A stretch of 6,713 nucleotides of DNA, taken from the NCBI GenBank assembly GCA_016193545.1, contig JACPSA010000092.1, positions 1 to 6,713 of the forward strand, given 5' to 3'. The notes below the pieces were generated by a model. It was not told the DNA's origin and made no database searches. It was given only the letters and a program-made list of their open reading frames with translations. How positions within the stretch are numbered: position 1 is the stretch's first letter; the number at the start of each line of letters is the position of its first letter. A program made the translations under genes and the position numbers. Below are positions 1 to 5,239 of the stretch, piece after piece. This DNA is from Chloroflexota bacterium. Lineage in GTDB: Bacteria > Chloroflexota > Dehalococcoidia > Dehalococcoidales > UBA2162.

Positions 1-91
1 ACCCGGTTTGGCCGGGCCAACTGCTCCAGCCTGTGGACTGTGCCTGATGCAGGTAAATTATCCGCAGCCTCTGGGGGAAGATATTTTCTAG
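1..91 (+). CDS. truA: tRNA pseudouridine synthase A, C-terminal end only (5' part outside window)
   Basis: The frame starting at base 2 gives 29 codons and then a TAG at 89-91. The peptide opens with PGLAGPTAPACGL and continues to a QVNY stretch. This matches the usual TruA C-terminus, where an AGPTAPP-x-GL turn is followed by a final strand of the form L-x-x-V-x-Y. TruA makes pseudouridine at positions 38-40 of tRNA anticodon arms. Its catalytic Asp lies outside the window, so only the tail is visible. The stop is 29 bases before the rplM ATG, and truA directly upstream of rplM-rpsI is a common bacterial order. That context supports a call that would be weak from 29 residues alone. About nine residues after the conserved NY form a slightly extended tail. 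Confidence 0.8.
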   Translation, partial: PGLAGPTAPACGLCLMQVNYPQPLGEDIF

Positions 92-110
92 AGCAATAAC
101 GTTGACTGTT

Positions 111-117
111 GAGGAAG
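111..117 (+). promoter_or_regulatory. Ribosome binding site that fixes the rplM start
   Basis: GAGGAAG lies just before the ATG at 121; its GAGG core is six bases from the start codon. A TTG at 109-111 is in frame, but it overlaps this Shine-Dalgarno sequence and has none of its own. The ATG is therefore preferred. Confidence 0.7.
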
Positions 118-120
118 TAT

Positions 121-564
121 ATGGAAAAAACCTATAGCGTCAGGGCGTCTGATATAAAGCGAGAATGGCATACTCTTGATGCCGCTGATGTAGTTTTGGG
201 CAAGCTTGCCACCCGCATCGCCAGCCTGCTTATGGGTAAGCACAAGCCGATGTTCAGCCGTAATATGGATACCGGTGATTTCGTGGTGGTAATTAACGCT
301 GAGAAGGTTCATGTTACCGGTAATAAGGCTAAACAGAAGCTCTATTACCGCCACTCCGGGTATCCCGGGGGACTCAAGAGTATTAGTTTGGAAGCGATGA
401 TGCAGATTCATCCTACCCGGGCAATCGAGTATGCCGTCAAAGGTATGTTACCGCACACTCGGCTGGGAGACGGGATGATGAAAAGGCTCAAGGTCTATAC
501 TGGTAGTGCCCATCCGCATCAGAGTCAGGTAGCAGCTACCCTGGCTAAGACAGGGAAGGAATAA
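121..564 (+). CDS. rplM: 50S ribosomal protein L13 (uL13)
   Basis: Large-subunit ribosomal protein uL13, an early-assembling protein that binds 23S rRNA. From the ATG at 121 it is 147 residues, within the normal bacterial range of about 140-150. Family signatures run in order: W-H-T-L-D-A-A-D near residue 17, then VLGKLATRIA, LMGKHKP, GDFVVVINAEKV, VTGNK, YYRHSGYPGG, an AVKGMLPHTRLG block near residue 105, and LKVYTGSAHPHQSQ near the end. No expected block is missing. The gene lies 29 bases after truA and 27 bases before rpsI. No promoter is evident in the short upstream gap, so transcription probably reads through from the upstream ribosomal operon. Confidence 0.98.
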   Translation: MEKTYSVRASDIKREWHTLDAADVVLGKLATRIASLLMGKHKPMFSRNMDTGDFVVVINAEKVHVTGNKAKQKLYYRHSGYPGGLKSISLEAMMQIHPTRAIEYAVKGMLPHTRLGDGMMKRLKVYTGSAHPHQSQVAATLAKTGKE

Positions 565-591
565 GTCCGGCTAAGTAAAGGGGAGGTTCAC

Positions 592-987
592 TTGGCAAAA
601 CAGAATTACTTTCAGAGGACAGGCAGGCGTAAGACGGCGGTAGCTCAGGTGAGGCTGGTACCGGGTGGTGAAGCCATTGTTGTTAATGGCATTCCCTACG
701 AAGAGCTGTTCCCCCGTCTGGTACACCGCCAGGCGATAATGATGCCTCTGGTAGTTACTGAGAATGTTGGTAAGTATAGCGTCACGGTTAAGGTAAATGG
801 TGGCGGTATAACAGGGCAGAGTGGTGCCATCTCTATGGGTATTGCCCGTGCCCTGGTCGAGGCGGATGAGAGCCTCAGACCGGCGCTCCGCCAGAACGGA
901 CTGCTGACCAGAGACGCCAGGGCTAAAGAGAGAAAGAAGCCCGGTCTCAAGCGGGCACGTAAGGCGCCTCAATACACCAAGCGGTAA
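592..987 (+). CDS. rpsI: 30S ribosomal protein S9 (uS9)
   Basis: Small-subunit protein uS9, whose basic C-terminal tail reaches the ribosomal P site and contacts tRNA. It is 131 residues, the usual bacterial length. The N-terminal FQRTGRRKTAVAQVRL block, the VNGGGITGQSGAI loop, the GIARAL helix and the terminal sequence KKPGLKRARKAPQYTKR are all characteristic, and the final Lys-Arg is kept. The start is TTG at 592. It is supported by a strong GGAGG at 582-586 five bases upstream and by the peptide beginning MAKQNYFQRTGRRK; no ATG lies nearby in frame. It is cotranscribed with rplM and converges on the gene at 1018-1809 with only 30 bases between the stops. Confidence 0.98.
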   Translation: MAKQNYFQRTGRRKTAVAQVRLVPGGEAIVVNGIPYEELFPRLVHRQAIMMPLVVTENVGKYSVTVKVNGGGITGQSGAISMGIARALVEADESLRPALRQNGLLTRDARAKERKKPGLKRARKAPQYTKR

Positions 988-1017
988 AGCGTGAGTGAGG
1001 TTGTACTTGTTGTAAAC

Positions 1018-1040
1018 CTAAGGCTGTTCAGCTAGTTTTT
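1018..1040 (+). terminator. Weak candidate intrinsic terminator after rpsI
   Basis: On the plus strand, CTA and GCT (separated by a two-base AG bulge) can pair with AGC-TAG around a GTTC loop. Five T residues follow at 1036-1040. The stem is only about six pairs with a bulge, and it overlaps the end of the convergent gene. An alternative hairpin at 998-1019 (AGGTT/AACCT plus TAC/GTA with one bulged G) would compete with it. Position and T-tract suit termination of the ribosomal operon, but the structure is weak. Confidence 0.25.
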
Positions 1041-1809
1041 CGCTCTCCAAATAGATTTCTGCCGTAGACTTTTTCCATAGCTGCTCGTATTTTATTTCGA
1101 TTCTTCTACGAGCAGCCACTTTGTTATCATCCCGAATCCACTTATTGATGGAGTTATGCAGACGGATGTATGGGTGTTTTAATTGATATCCATATCTATC
1201 CCCGTAAATTGGGTCAATGACAGTCCCTTGGCTACTAACTACGTTCCTAGTAGGATCTTGGATACTATTGCGGTTGCGCAAAACAGCAATAATTTTATCT
1301 AACCTTTTACTAGAAAACCTTATCTGGTCAGCGATTAGGCCGCTTATTCCCATGGTTTCGGGGCGAATTTCTATATTGAAACCCTTGTGACCGCTGAAGA
1401 ATATATGCAAGTCATCTAAAGACAGATTAAGTTGTGTTGTTAGATAATCCACTACTTGTCTGGTGATACTTTGAGTGTCACTTAAGTCTTCTGCTCCGTT
1501 ATCTATGTCTATCAAGAAAGGCCCTAAGAAGCTTGCTTCTCCCGTGTTACGGTTAAATACCTTGAGTGTTCTGTAAACGTTAGTATTATTACAAGCTTTG
1601 CGCCATTCGTTGAGTGAATTGATGGAGTAGCCTACGCATTTGACTTTATTCGAAAGATTGCCTTTCGGTGTTAGAGAGCGATACCAACTCTCTAGTGCTG
1701 GTACTTCTTCGTCGTCAGCTATTTCTTTATGATGTCCTACACCTATTACTAAGTCACCAATAGACGCGATATCTGGTAGCCACCAAGAATCACTTATTAA
1801 ACCACTCAT
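1018..1809 (-). CDS. Orphan archaeo-eukaryotic primase (AEP)-like protein
   Basis: A 263-residue protein that resembles the catalytic core of AEP-superfamily primases (PriS, PrimPol and LigD-polymerase relatives). Motif I is visible as FLIDIDN, with D101 and D103 in the hydrophobic-D-x-D pattern for metal binding. Motif II is FFSGHKGFNIEI at about 137-148; related primases have S-G-x-x-G-x-H here, but the last position is Asn145, with a His at 141 instead. Motif III is probably VIDP (D199), followed by LKHPYIRLHNSINKW, comparable to the R-x-P-x-S-L-H region of primases. Residues 1-90 match nothing I recognise. No helicase, zinc ribbon, polymerase or integrase gene is adjacent, so the partner and role are unknown. 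The ATG at 1809 lacks an obvious Shine-Dalgarno sequence. Base composition and codon choice are more AT-rich than the flanking genes, which suggests acquisition. The AEP fold assignment is fairly secure; enzymatic activity is not. Confidence 0.7.
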   Translation of the reverse strand: MSGLISDSWWLPDIASIGDLVIGVGHHKEIADDEEVPALESWYRSLTPKGNLSNKVKCVGYSINSLNEWRKACNNTNVYRTLKVFNRNTGEASFLGPFLIDIDNGAEDLSDTQSITRQVVDYLTTQLNLSLDDLHIFFSGHKGFNIEIRPETMGISGLIADQIRFSSKRLDKIIAVLRNRNSIQDPTRNVVSSQGTVIDPIYGDRYGYQLKHPYIRLHNSINKWIRDDNKVAARRRIEIKYEQLWKKSTAEIYLESEKLAEQP

Positions 1810-1831
1810 TATTTTAAAACATCTTTTTTTA

Positions 1832-1861
1832 AGTCTATGTCTTTTACTATATGTGGGTCAA
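1832..1861 (-). promoter_or_regulatory. Candidate sigma-70-type promoter for the AEP-like gene
   Basis: On the minus strand TTGACC (1856-1861) resembles a -35 box with five of six matches. TAGACT (1832-1837) could serve as -10 with four of six matches after an 18-base spacer. Transcription would start near 1825, leaving a leader of roughly 15 bases with no clear ribosome binding site. A second possible -10, TATAGT at 1846-1851, has five matches but no good -35 at the right distance. Confidence 0.35.
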
Positions 1862-1950
1862 TTCTAAGGAGATGTTTATTAACCTCACTCCCTTAATTCC
1901 CCCTCTTAAACGCACTGTTACTTAGTTTCTTCCAGAGAGGGAGAGATTTT

Positions 1951-1975
1951 AAGAGAGGGGCAAAGCCCCTCTCTT
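1951..1975. repeat. Perfect inverted repeat, 11-bp stem with AAA loop
   Basis: AAGAGAGGGGC at 1951-1961 pairs exactly with GCCCCTCTCTT at 1965-1975 around a three-base loop. No T-run follows on either strand, so it does not look like an intrinsic terminator. It belongs to the MITE-like element. Confidence 0.85.
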
Positions 1976-1984
1976 TCTTACACT

Positions 1985-2011
1985 CCCCCTTCCCTAAAAA
2001 AGGGAAGGGGG
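1985..2011. repeat. Perfect inverted repeat, 11-bp stem with A5 loop
   Basis: CCCCCTTCCCT at 1985-1995 pairs exactly with AGGGAAGGGGG at 2001-2011 around a loop of five A. It lies ten bases after the preceding hairpin, inside the same element. The strand asymmetry (pyrimidine arm first here, purine arm first in the neighbour) means the two hairpins are not copies of each other in the same orientation. Confidence 0.85.
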
Positions 2012-2060
2012 TTAGGGGGATAGGTTTCCCAAAGCCTCTTTTTAGCCGTCTCTATTGGTA

Positions 2061-2069
2061 TGCTATTAT
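2061..2069 (+). promoter_or_regulatory. Candidate extended -10 promoter for the glycosylase gene
   Basis: TGCTATTAT contains an extended -10 (TG-n-TATTAT, with TATTAT at 2064-2069). No convincing -35 hexamer lies 16-18 bases upstream, which extended -10 promoters can tolerate. A start site near 2076 would leave a leader of about 16 bases before the ATG at 2092. That placement argues against the upstream TTG at 2074 as the start codon. Confidence 0.4.
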
Positions 2070-2081
2070 AGTCTTGAATAC

Positions 2082-2086
2082 AGGTG
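2082..2086 (+). promoter_or_regulatory. Ribosome binding site that fixes the glycosylase start
   Basis: AGGTG lies five bases before the ATG at 2092. The in-frame TTG at 2074 has no Shine-Dalgarno-like sequence upstream and falls next to the candidate -10 box. Confidence 0.55.
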
Positions 2087-2091
2087 CTGAA

Positions 2092-2811
2092 ATGGCTGAT
2101 GAATTACCTACCATGACCCTGGAAGCGGTCGGTGAAAAGCTCCAAAATATTTATCTCCAGCTTATTGATTGCTATGGACCTCAACACTGGTGGCCTGCGG
2201 AGGAGCCATTTGAGGTAATGGTGGGTGCTATCCTTACCCAGTCTGCCGCCTGGGTGAATGTGGAAAAGGCTATCGCCAATCTGAAATCAGCGCGGGTGCT
2301 GTCACCCGGAGCGCTGCGCCGGCTCAGTCTATCTGAACTTGCCACCCTTATCCATCCCTGTGGTTACTATAATGCCAAGGCGCTTAAGCTCAAGGCTCTG
2401 GTTGACTGGCTGGGAGAAGGGTACGATGATAATCTGAGCAATCTGTTTACCAATAGTATTGGCGAGCTTCGTGAGCAGTTGCTGGCTATCTGGGGCATCG
2501 GGCCGGAGACCGCCGATTCGATAATACTGTATGCGGCGGATAAGCCGGTTTTTGTTATTGACGCTTATACCCGCCGCATCATCGACCGCATTGGCCTGAC
2601 ACCAAGCAGTAATAGCTATGCCGCTTATCAGTTCCTTTTTATGGATAATCTTCCCGCCGATGTGGCGTTATTCAACGAATATCATGCCCTGCTGGTCTGC
2701 CTGGGTAAGAATGTCTGCCGAAAGCGTCCTCTCTGTCAGCAGTGTTGCCTGCGTGGTATTTGCCAGTTCGGAGAGAGCGTCGCTGAAAAGCGGGAATTAG
2801 CTCCGGGTTAG
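2092..2811 (+). CDS. Endonuclease III-related HhH-GPD DNA glycosylase with [4Fe-4S] motif
   Basis: A base-excision-repair glycosylase of the endonuclease III-related group that includes Helicobacter MagIII (3-methyladenine glycosylase), 239 residues from the ATG at 2092. An early PFEVMVGAILTQSAAW block (residues 39-54) and a GYYNAKALKLK block (91-101) are typical of this subgroup rather than classical Nth. The helix-hairpin-helix is IWGIGPETAD at 133-142. Glu139 occupies the position where Nth has its catalytic lysine, so beta-lyase activity is not expected. The conserved GPD aspartate is D157 in VFVIDAYTRR. Cysteines C209-x5-C215-x2-C218-x5-C224 form the cluster site; classical Nth has six residues in the first gap. 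The substrate cannot be read from sequence. The gene stands alone on this strand, divergent from the AEP-like gene and convergent with plsY, 13 bases away. Confidence 0.88.
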   Translation: MADELPTMTLEAVGEKLQNIYLQLIDCYGPQHWWPAEEPFEVMVGAILTQSAAWVNVEKAIANLKSARVLSPGALRRLSLSELATLIHPCGYYNAKALKLKALVDWLGEGYDDNLSNLFTNSIGELREQLLAIWGIGPETADSIILYAADKPVFVIDAYTRRIIDRIGLTPSSNSYAAYQFLFMDNLPADVALFNEYHALLVCLGKNVCRKRPLCQQCCLRGICQFGESVAEKRELAPG

Positions 2812-2858
2812 CGTCAGGCAGTGCTTATCGGCTGGTTTTGCTACCCGGTTTCTTTTCT
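2803..2858 (+). terminator. Candidate intrinsic terminator after the glycosylase gene
   Basis: CCGGGT-AGC at 2803-2812 (one bulged T at 2809) pairs with GCTACCCGG at 2840-2848, giving nine pairs. The T-rich run TTTCTTTTCT follows at 2849-2858. The 27-base loop is large, and the arms lie in the end of the glycosylase gene and the tail of convergent plsY. There is no T-tract in the minus direction, so it would serve only the plus-strand gene. Confidence 0.4.
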
Positions 2859-3562
2859 GGCTTAGCAGGGTGTTGCAATGGACTAGCGTCGGCCGGGCTC
2901 CGGCTTATCCAGGCTTTTCTGTCCCTGATGTCCCGGTCAAAAAGCAGGCGGTTGATAATCAGTTCTCCGGTTGGTACTGAGGCGCTAATGGCGGTGCGCG
3001 GTATGGTGAAACGGCGTAGCATGGCTATCAATAGGATTGCCAGGTAACCCAGTGCAATCGGTAGTCGCTCCTCGATACCGAATAGCTGGCTGAGAAACCA
3101 GCTGGCTATCGGTAAAGAGATTAGTGTTAAGGTCACTCCTAGAGATAGCTGGTGAAAAGGGGCGAAGAGGTAAGACAGTACCAGGGCGGCTACGCCCAGC
3201 TTGGGCGATAGTACCAGAATAACCCCCAGAGTGGTGAAAATACCGCGTCCCCCGTTGAAACCGAGAAAAACCGTCCAGTTATGTCCGATGATTGCCGCCA
3301 GCCCGATGGCTATCTGCTGGTAAATGTTCAGCCCCAGCCATTGAGCTACCAGTACCATCACCATCCCTTTAATCAAGTCGAAAATGGTTACCGGAATACT
3401 CCACCGCTTGGAAACAACGGCTGATACATTTGACGCCCCGATGTTACCGCTGCCGTACTGCCTGATGTCTATTCCCCGAGTCCACCGGGCAACCAGATAG
3501 GCGGTTGGTACCGAACCCAGCAGATAGGCACCCAATAGCAGTAAGATAAATTGAATAACCAT
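2825..3562 (-). CDS. plsY: Glycerol-3-phosphate acyltransferase PlsY (acyl-phosphate dependent)
   Basis: Integral membrane enzyme that transfers an acyl group from acyl-phosphate to glycerol-3-phosphate, making lysophosphatidic acid for phospholipid synthesis. Of 245 residues, the first ~205 carry the family motifs: GSVPTAYLVAR (16-26), QYGSGNIGASNV (35-46), FDLIKG (61-66), GHNW (93-96) and FNGGRGIFTTLG (102-113). Several hydrophobic membrane segments separate them. Two motifs differ slightly from the common forms GSGNPGATN and GGKGVAT: Ile for Pro, and Arg for Lys with Phe-Thr following. About 40 residues after position 205 form a polar, Lys/Arg/Pro-rich tail not found in typical ~200-residue PlsY. 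The start is ATG with AGGAGG a few bases upstream. It is the last gene of the minus-strand run, 14 bases after the PHP gene. Confidence 0.93.
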   Translation of the reverse strand: MVIQFILLLLGAYLLGSVPTAYLVARWTRGIDIRQYGSGNIGASNVSAVVSKRWSIPVTIFDLIKGMVMVLVAQWLGLNIYQQIAIGLAAIIGHNWTVFLGFNGGRGIFTTLGVILVLSPKLGVAALVLSYLFAPFHQLSLGVTLTLISLPIASWFLSQLFGIEERLPIALGYLAILLIAMLRRFTIPRTAISASVPTGELIINRLLFDRDIRDRKAWISRSPADASPLQHPAKPEKKPGSKTSR

Positions 3563-3576
3563 AAGCCCTCCTGTGT

Positions 3577-4410
3577 TTATGGGCGCTGTTTGGCGAGAGC
3601 GAAAAGTCGCTCGGCGGCTTCTATCGGCACATTAGAGCCACCAATCATCGTCTCCGTGTTGGCGTCCAGGCCATGGTAGTCACTGCCGCCGGTGGCAATA
3701 AGGCCATACTTATCGGCCAGGCCAAGCAGTCGGTTGATTTCTTCAGCAGTACAGCCGTCATAGTAAACCTCGATGCCGACCAGTCCGTGTTCCTTTAGTT
3801 CAGCAATCATCACCTCCGGGTTGGCTGCAGTCAATGGATGTGCCAGTACTGGCACGCCGTTAACCCGTAATATCAGTGACACTATTTCTGCTGGGCTCAT
3901 CTTGGTCCGTTCGGCGTAGGCCGGTCCACTCCAGCTAATATACCGGGTAAACGCCTCTTTAATTGTGGAGATGTAGCCCTTCTCCAGCATCGCCTGGGCA
4001 ATATGAGGACGGCCTACCGTGCCGCTGCCGGCTATTTCCTGGACTCTTGCCCACTCGATTGGCAAGCCCAGTTTTTTCAGTTTGGCAATCATCTTTTGAG
4101 CCCGCTCCTTGCGGGAATTGCGCATTCTCTGTAAAGCAACCTGTAGCTCAGGGTGAGTATAATCGATAAAATATCCCAGGACATGGACTTCGCCTTTGTC
4201 GGTATCGGTGCTGATTTCGATGCCGGGAATCACTTTGAGCCGGGGGAAGGCTTTAGCGGCTTCCAGAGCGGGGGTAATACCATTTACAGTATCATGGTCG
4301 GTGATGGCGATAACGGTTAGTCCCGCCTCGGCTGATTTGCGGACGACCTCCGCCGGACTTAACTTACCATCGGATGCCGTTGAGTGTATGTGGAGGTCCA
4401 CACTGGACAT
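3577..4410 (-). CDS. PHP-domain phosphoesterase (RNase AM / nucleoside 3',5'-bisphosphate phosphatase type)
   Basis: A 277-residue metal-dependent phosphoesterase of the stand-alone PHP family. Metal-binding motifs appear in order: DLHIHSTASDG (H7, H9, D14), ITDHD (D38, H39), PGIEIS (E65), a lone H76, GRPHIA (H136), LAHP (H191) and GGSDYHG (D244, H246). All positions expected for a three-metal PHP site are present. A helical insert at roughly 85-170 between the core strands matches the architecture of YciV/RNase AM and of the 3',5'-bisphosphate nucleotide phosphatase from Chromobacterium. Likely substrates are therefore pAp-like nucleotides or short RNA 5' ends, but sequence does not choose between them. 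A GAGGT precedes the ATG. The start overlaps the stop of ymdB by one base (TAATG), so translation is probably coupled. Confidence 0.9.
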   Translation of the reverse strand: MSSVDLHIHSTASDGKLSPAEVVRKSAEAGLTVIAITDHDTVNGITPALEAAKAFPRLKVIPGIEISTDTDKGEVHVLGYFIDYTHPELQVALQRMRNSRKERAQKMIAKLKKLGLPIEWARVQEIAGSGTVGRPHIAQAMLEKGYISTIKEAFTRYISWSGPAYAERTKMSPAEIVSLILRVNGVPVLAHPLTAANPEVMIAELKEHGLVGIEVYYDGCTAEEINRLLGLADKYGLIATGGSDYHGLDANTETMIGGSNVPIEAAERLFALAKQRP

Positions 4411-5180
4411 TACTTGACCTCACGGTAGATTCGTTCGATGCTCATCGCCCGGCCGCTCTGCTCATCTATGTTGACCAGGACGGCATTAAACATAGTCTTG
4501 CCCGTAGCTGCCGATAAACGATAAGGTATTGCGGTGAGAAAGCGTTGTAAGACTGCTTCAATTTCATCACCGATGATTGAGTTGATTGGGCCGGTCATGC
4601 CGATATCGGTAACGTAAGCTGTGCCCTGGGGTAGTAACTGGGCGTCAATGGTGCCAACATGAGTATGTGTGCCCAGTACGGCGCTGACCCTGCCATCCAG
4701 GTATCGGCCCATGGCCATCTTCTCCGAAGTTGCCTCAGCATGGAAATCGACAATGATTACCGGAGGCCTGGGTTTAAGATCAGCCAGTAGCTGGTCCATG
4801 GCACGGAACGGACAGTCAAAATTACCGATAAAGGTTCTCCCGATTAAATTGACCACCCCAATCTTATTTTTGACCATGTAGCCCTTCCCCGGCACGCCCG
4901 GGGGATAATTCAGCGGACGTAAAATGGGTATGTCACCATCATCGAGGTACGGAATGATCTCTTTCTGAGCCCAGATGTGGTTGCCCGAGGTCAGTACATC
5001 AACGCCGGCTTCGATTAGTTCTCTGGCGGTAGTCGACGTTACCCCGATACCGCCGGCGATATTCTCCGCATTAGCCATGACCAGGTCTAATTTGTATTGC
5101 TCGCGTAGACTGGACAAGAGTCTCTCTATGGCTTGACGGCCGGGTTTGCCAATGATATCGCCAATAGCTAATATTTGCAC
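4410..5180 (-). CDS. ymdB: YmdB-family metallophosphoesterase (2',3'-cyclic nucleotide phosphodiesterase)
   Basis: A 256-residue member of the YmdB (TIGR00282) metallophosphoesterase family. The Bacillus subtilis protein hydrolyses 2',3'-cyclic nucleotides and affects biofilm and motility decisions. Dimetal ligands are readable: D8 in AIGDIIG, E39-N40 in NAENIAGG, N67-H68 in SGNHIW, H147 in DFHAEATSEK, and H172/H174 in GTHTHVGT, each within a few residues of the usual numbering. Length is normal. The start is GTG; an in-frame TAA two codons upstream rules out a longer form. No Shine-Dalgarno sequence lies directly before the GTG, the only gene in the cluster for which this is so. It follows rny by 57 bases, the same rny-ymdB order as in Bacillus, and overlaps the PHP gene by one base. 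Confidence 0.95.
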   Translation of the reverse strand: MQILAIGDIIGKPGRQAIERLLSSLREQYKLDLVMANAENIAGGIGVTSTTARELIEAGVDVLTSGNHIWAQKEIIPYLDDGDIPILRPLNYPPGVPGKGYMVKNKIGVVNLIGRTFIGNFDCPFRAMDQLLADLKPRPPVIIVDFHAEATSEKMAMGRYLDGRVSAVLGTHTHVGTIDAQLLPQGTAYVTDIGMTGPINSIIGDEIEAVLQRFLTAIPYRLSAATGKTMFNAVLVNIDEQSGRAMSIERIYREVK

Positions 5181-5191
5181 CGGTTATTCAG

Positions 5192-5227
5192 CCAGGGAAG
5201 TCTCTTGAATTCAAACGGTTTCCCTGG
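5192..5227 (-). repeat. Inverted repeat between rny and ymdB
   Basis: CCAGGGAA (5220-5227, minus strand) pairs perfectly with TTCCCTGG (5192-5199) in an 8-bp stem with a 20-base loop. The loop contains a 10-bp palindrome, TTGAATTCAA (5205-5214). No T-tract follows on the minus strand, so it is not an intrinsic terminator. A role in mRNA processing or in ymdB translation is possible. Confidence 0.55.
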
Positions 5228-5232
5228 GTGAT

Positions 5233-5239
5233 ACCTCCT
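5233..5239 (-). promoter_or_regulatory. Strong but distant Shine-Dalgarno sequence at the rny stop
   Basis: AGGAGGT overlaps the rny TAG stop, but no start codon lies within the usual 5-9 bases. The next gene start, the ymdB GTG at 5180, is 52 bases away. The 8-bp hairpin at 5192-5227 lies in between. If folded, it leaves 5 plus 11 unpaired bases between this site and the GTG. Confidence 0.4.

Larger units (their letters stand above)
1881..2026. mobile_element. MITE-like palindromic repeat element, about 146 bases, non-coding
   Basis: The left end begins AACCTCACTCCCTTAATTCC, and the reverse complement of the right end begins AACCTATCCCCCTAACCCCC. Without gaps the two ends agree at 10 of the first 13 bases and 16 of the first 27. 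The interior holds two perfect 11-bp hairpins and purine-rich GAGAGGG runs. There is no open reading frame of note. No target-site duplication is evident: the flanks read TTATT on the left and TCCCA on the right. The element sits between the divergent AEP-like and glycosylase genes without overlapping either candidate promoter. Inverted ends plus internal hairpins suggest a non-autonomous transposable repeat or a REP-type element; copies elsewhere in the genome would be needed to prove it. Confidence 0.5.

Noticed and set aside
88..411. Minus-strand open frame of 107 codons opposite rplM
   Set aside because: Antisense to rplM, no recognisable domain and no ribosome binding site argument in its favour.
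571..972. Minus-strand open frame of 133 codons opposite rpsI
   Set aside because: It lies almost wholly antisense to a clearly conserved ribosomal gene and its peptide resembles no family; it is a by-product of the rpsI codon pattern.
1018..1809. Prophage or plasmid fragment around the AEP-like gene
   Set aside because: No integrase, capsid, replication or toxin gene and no attachment-site duplication is visible; only a single orphan gene is present, so a phage or plasmid origin cannot be claimed.
1951..2011. The two hairpins as tandem intrinsic terminators
   Set aside because: They lie upstream of both flanking genes rather than downstream, and neither has a T-run after the stem on either strand.
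1881..2026. CRISPR array
   Set aside because: There are no repeated units of constant length separated by spacers; the palindromes differ from each other.
5190..5216. Eight-codon TTG mini-ORF in the rny-ymdB gap as a leader peptide
   Set aside because: The strong AGGAGGT is too far from the TTG, the peptide shows no regulatory codon run, and no attenuator with a T-tract follows.
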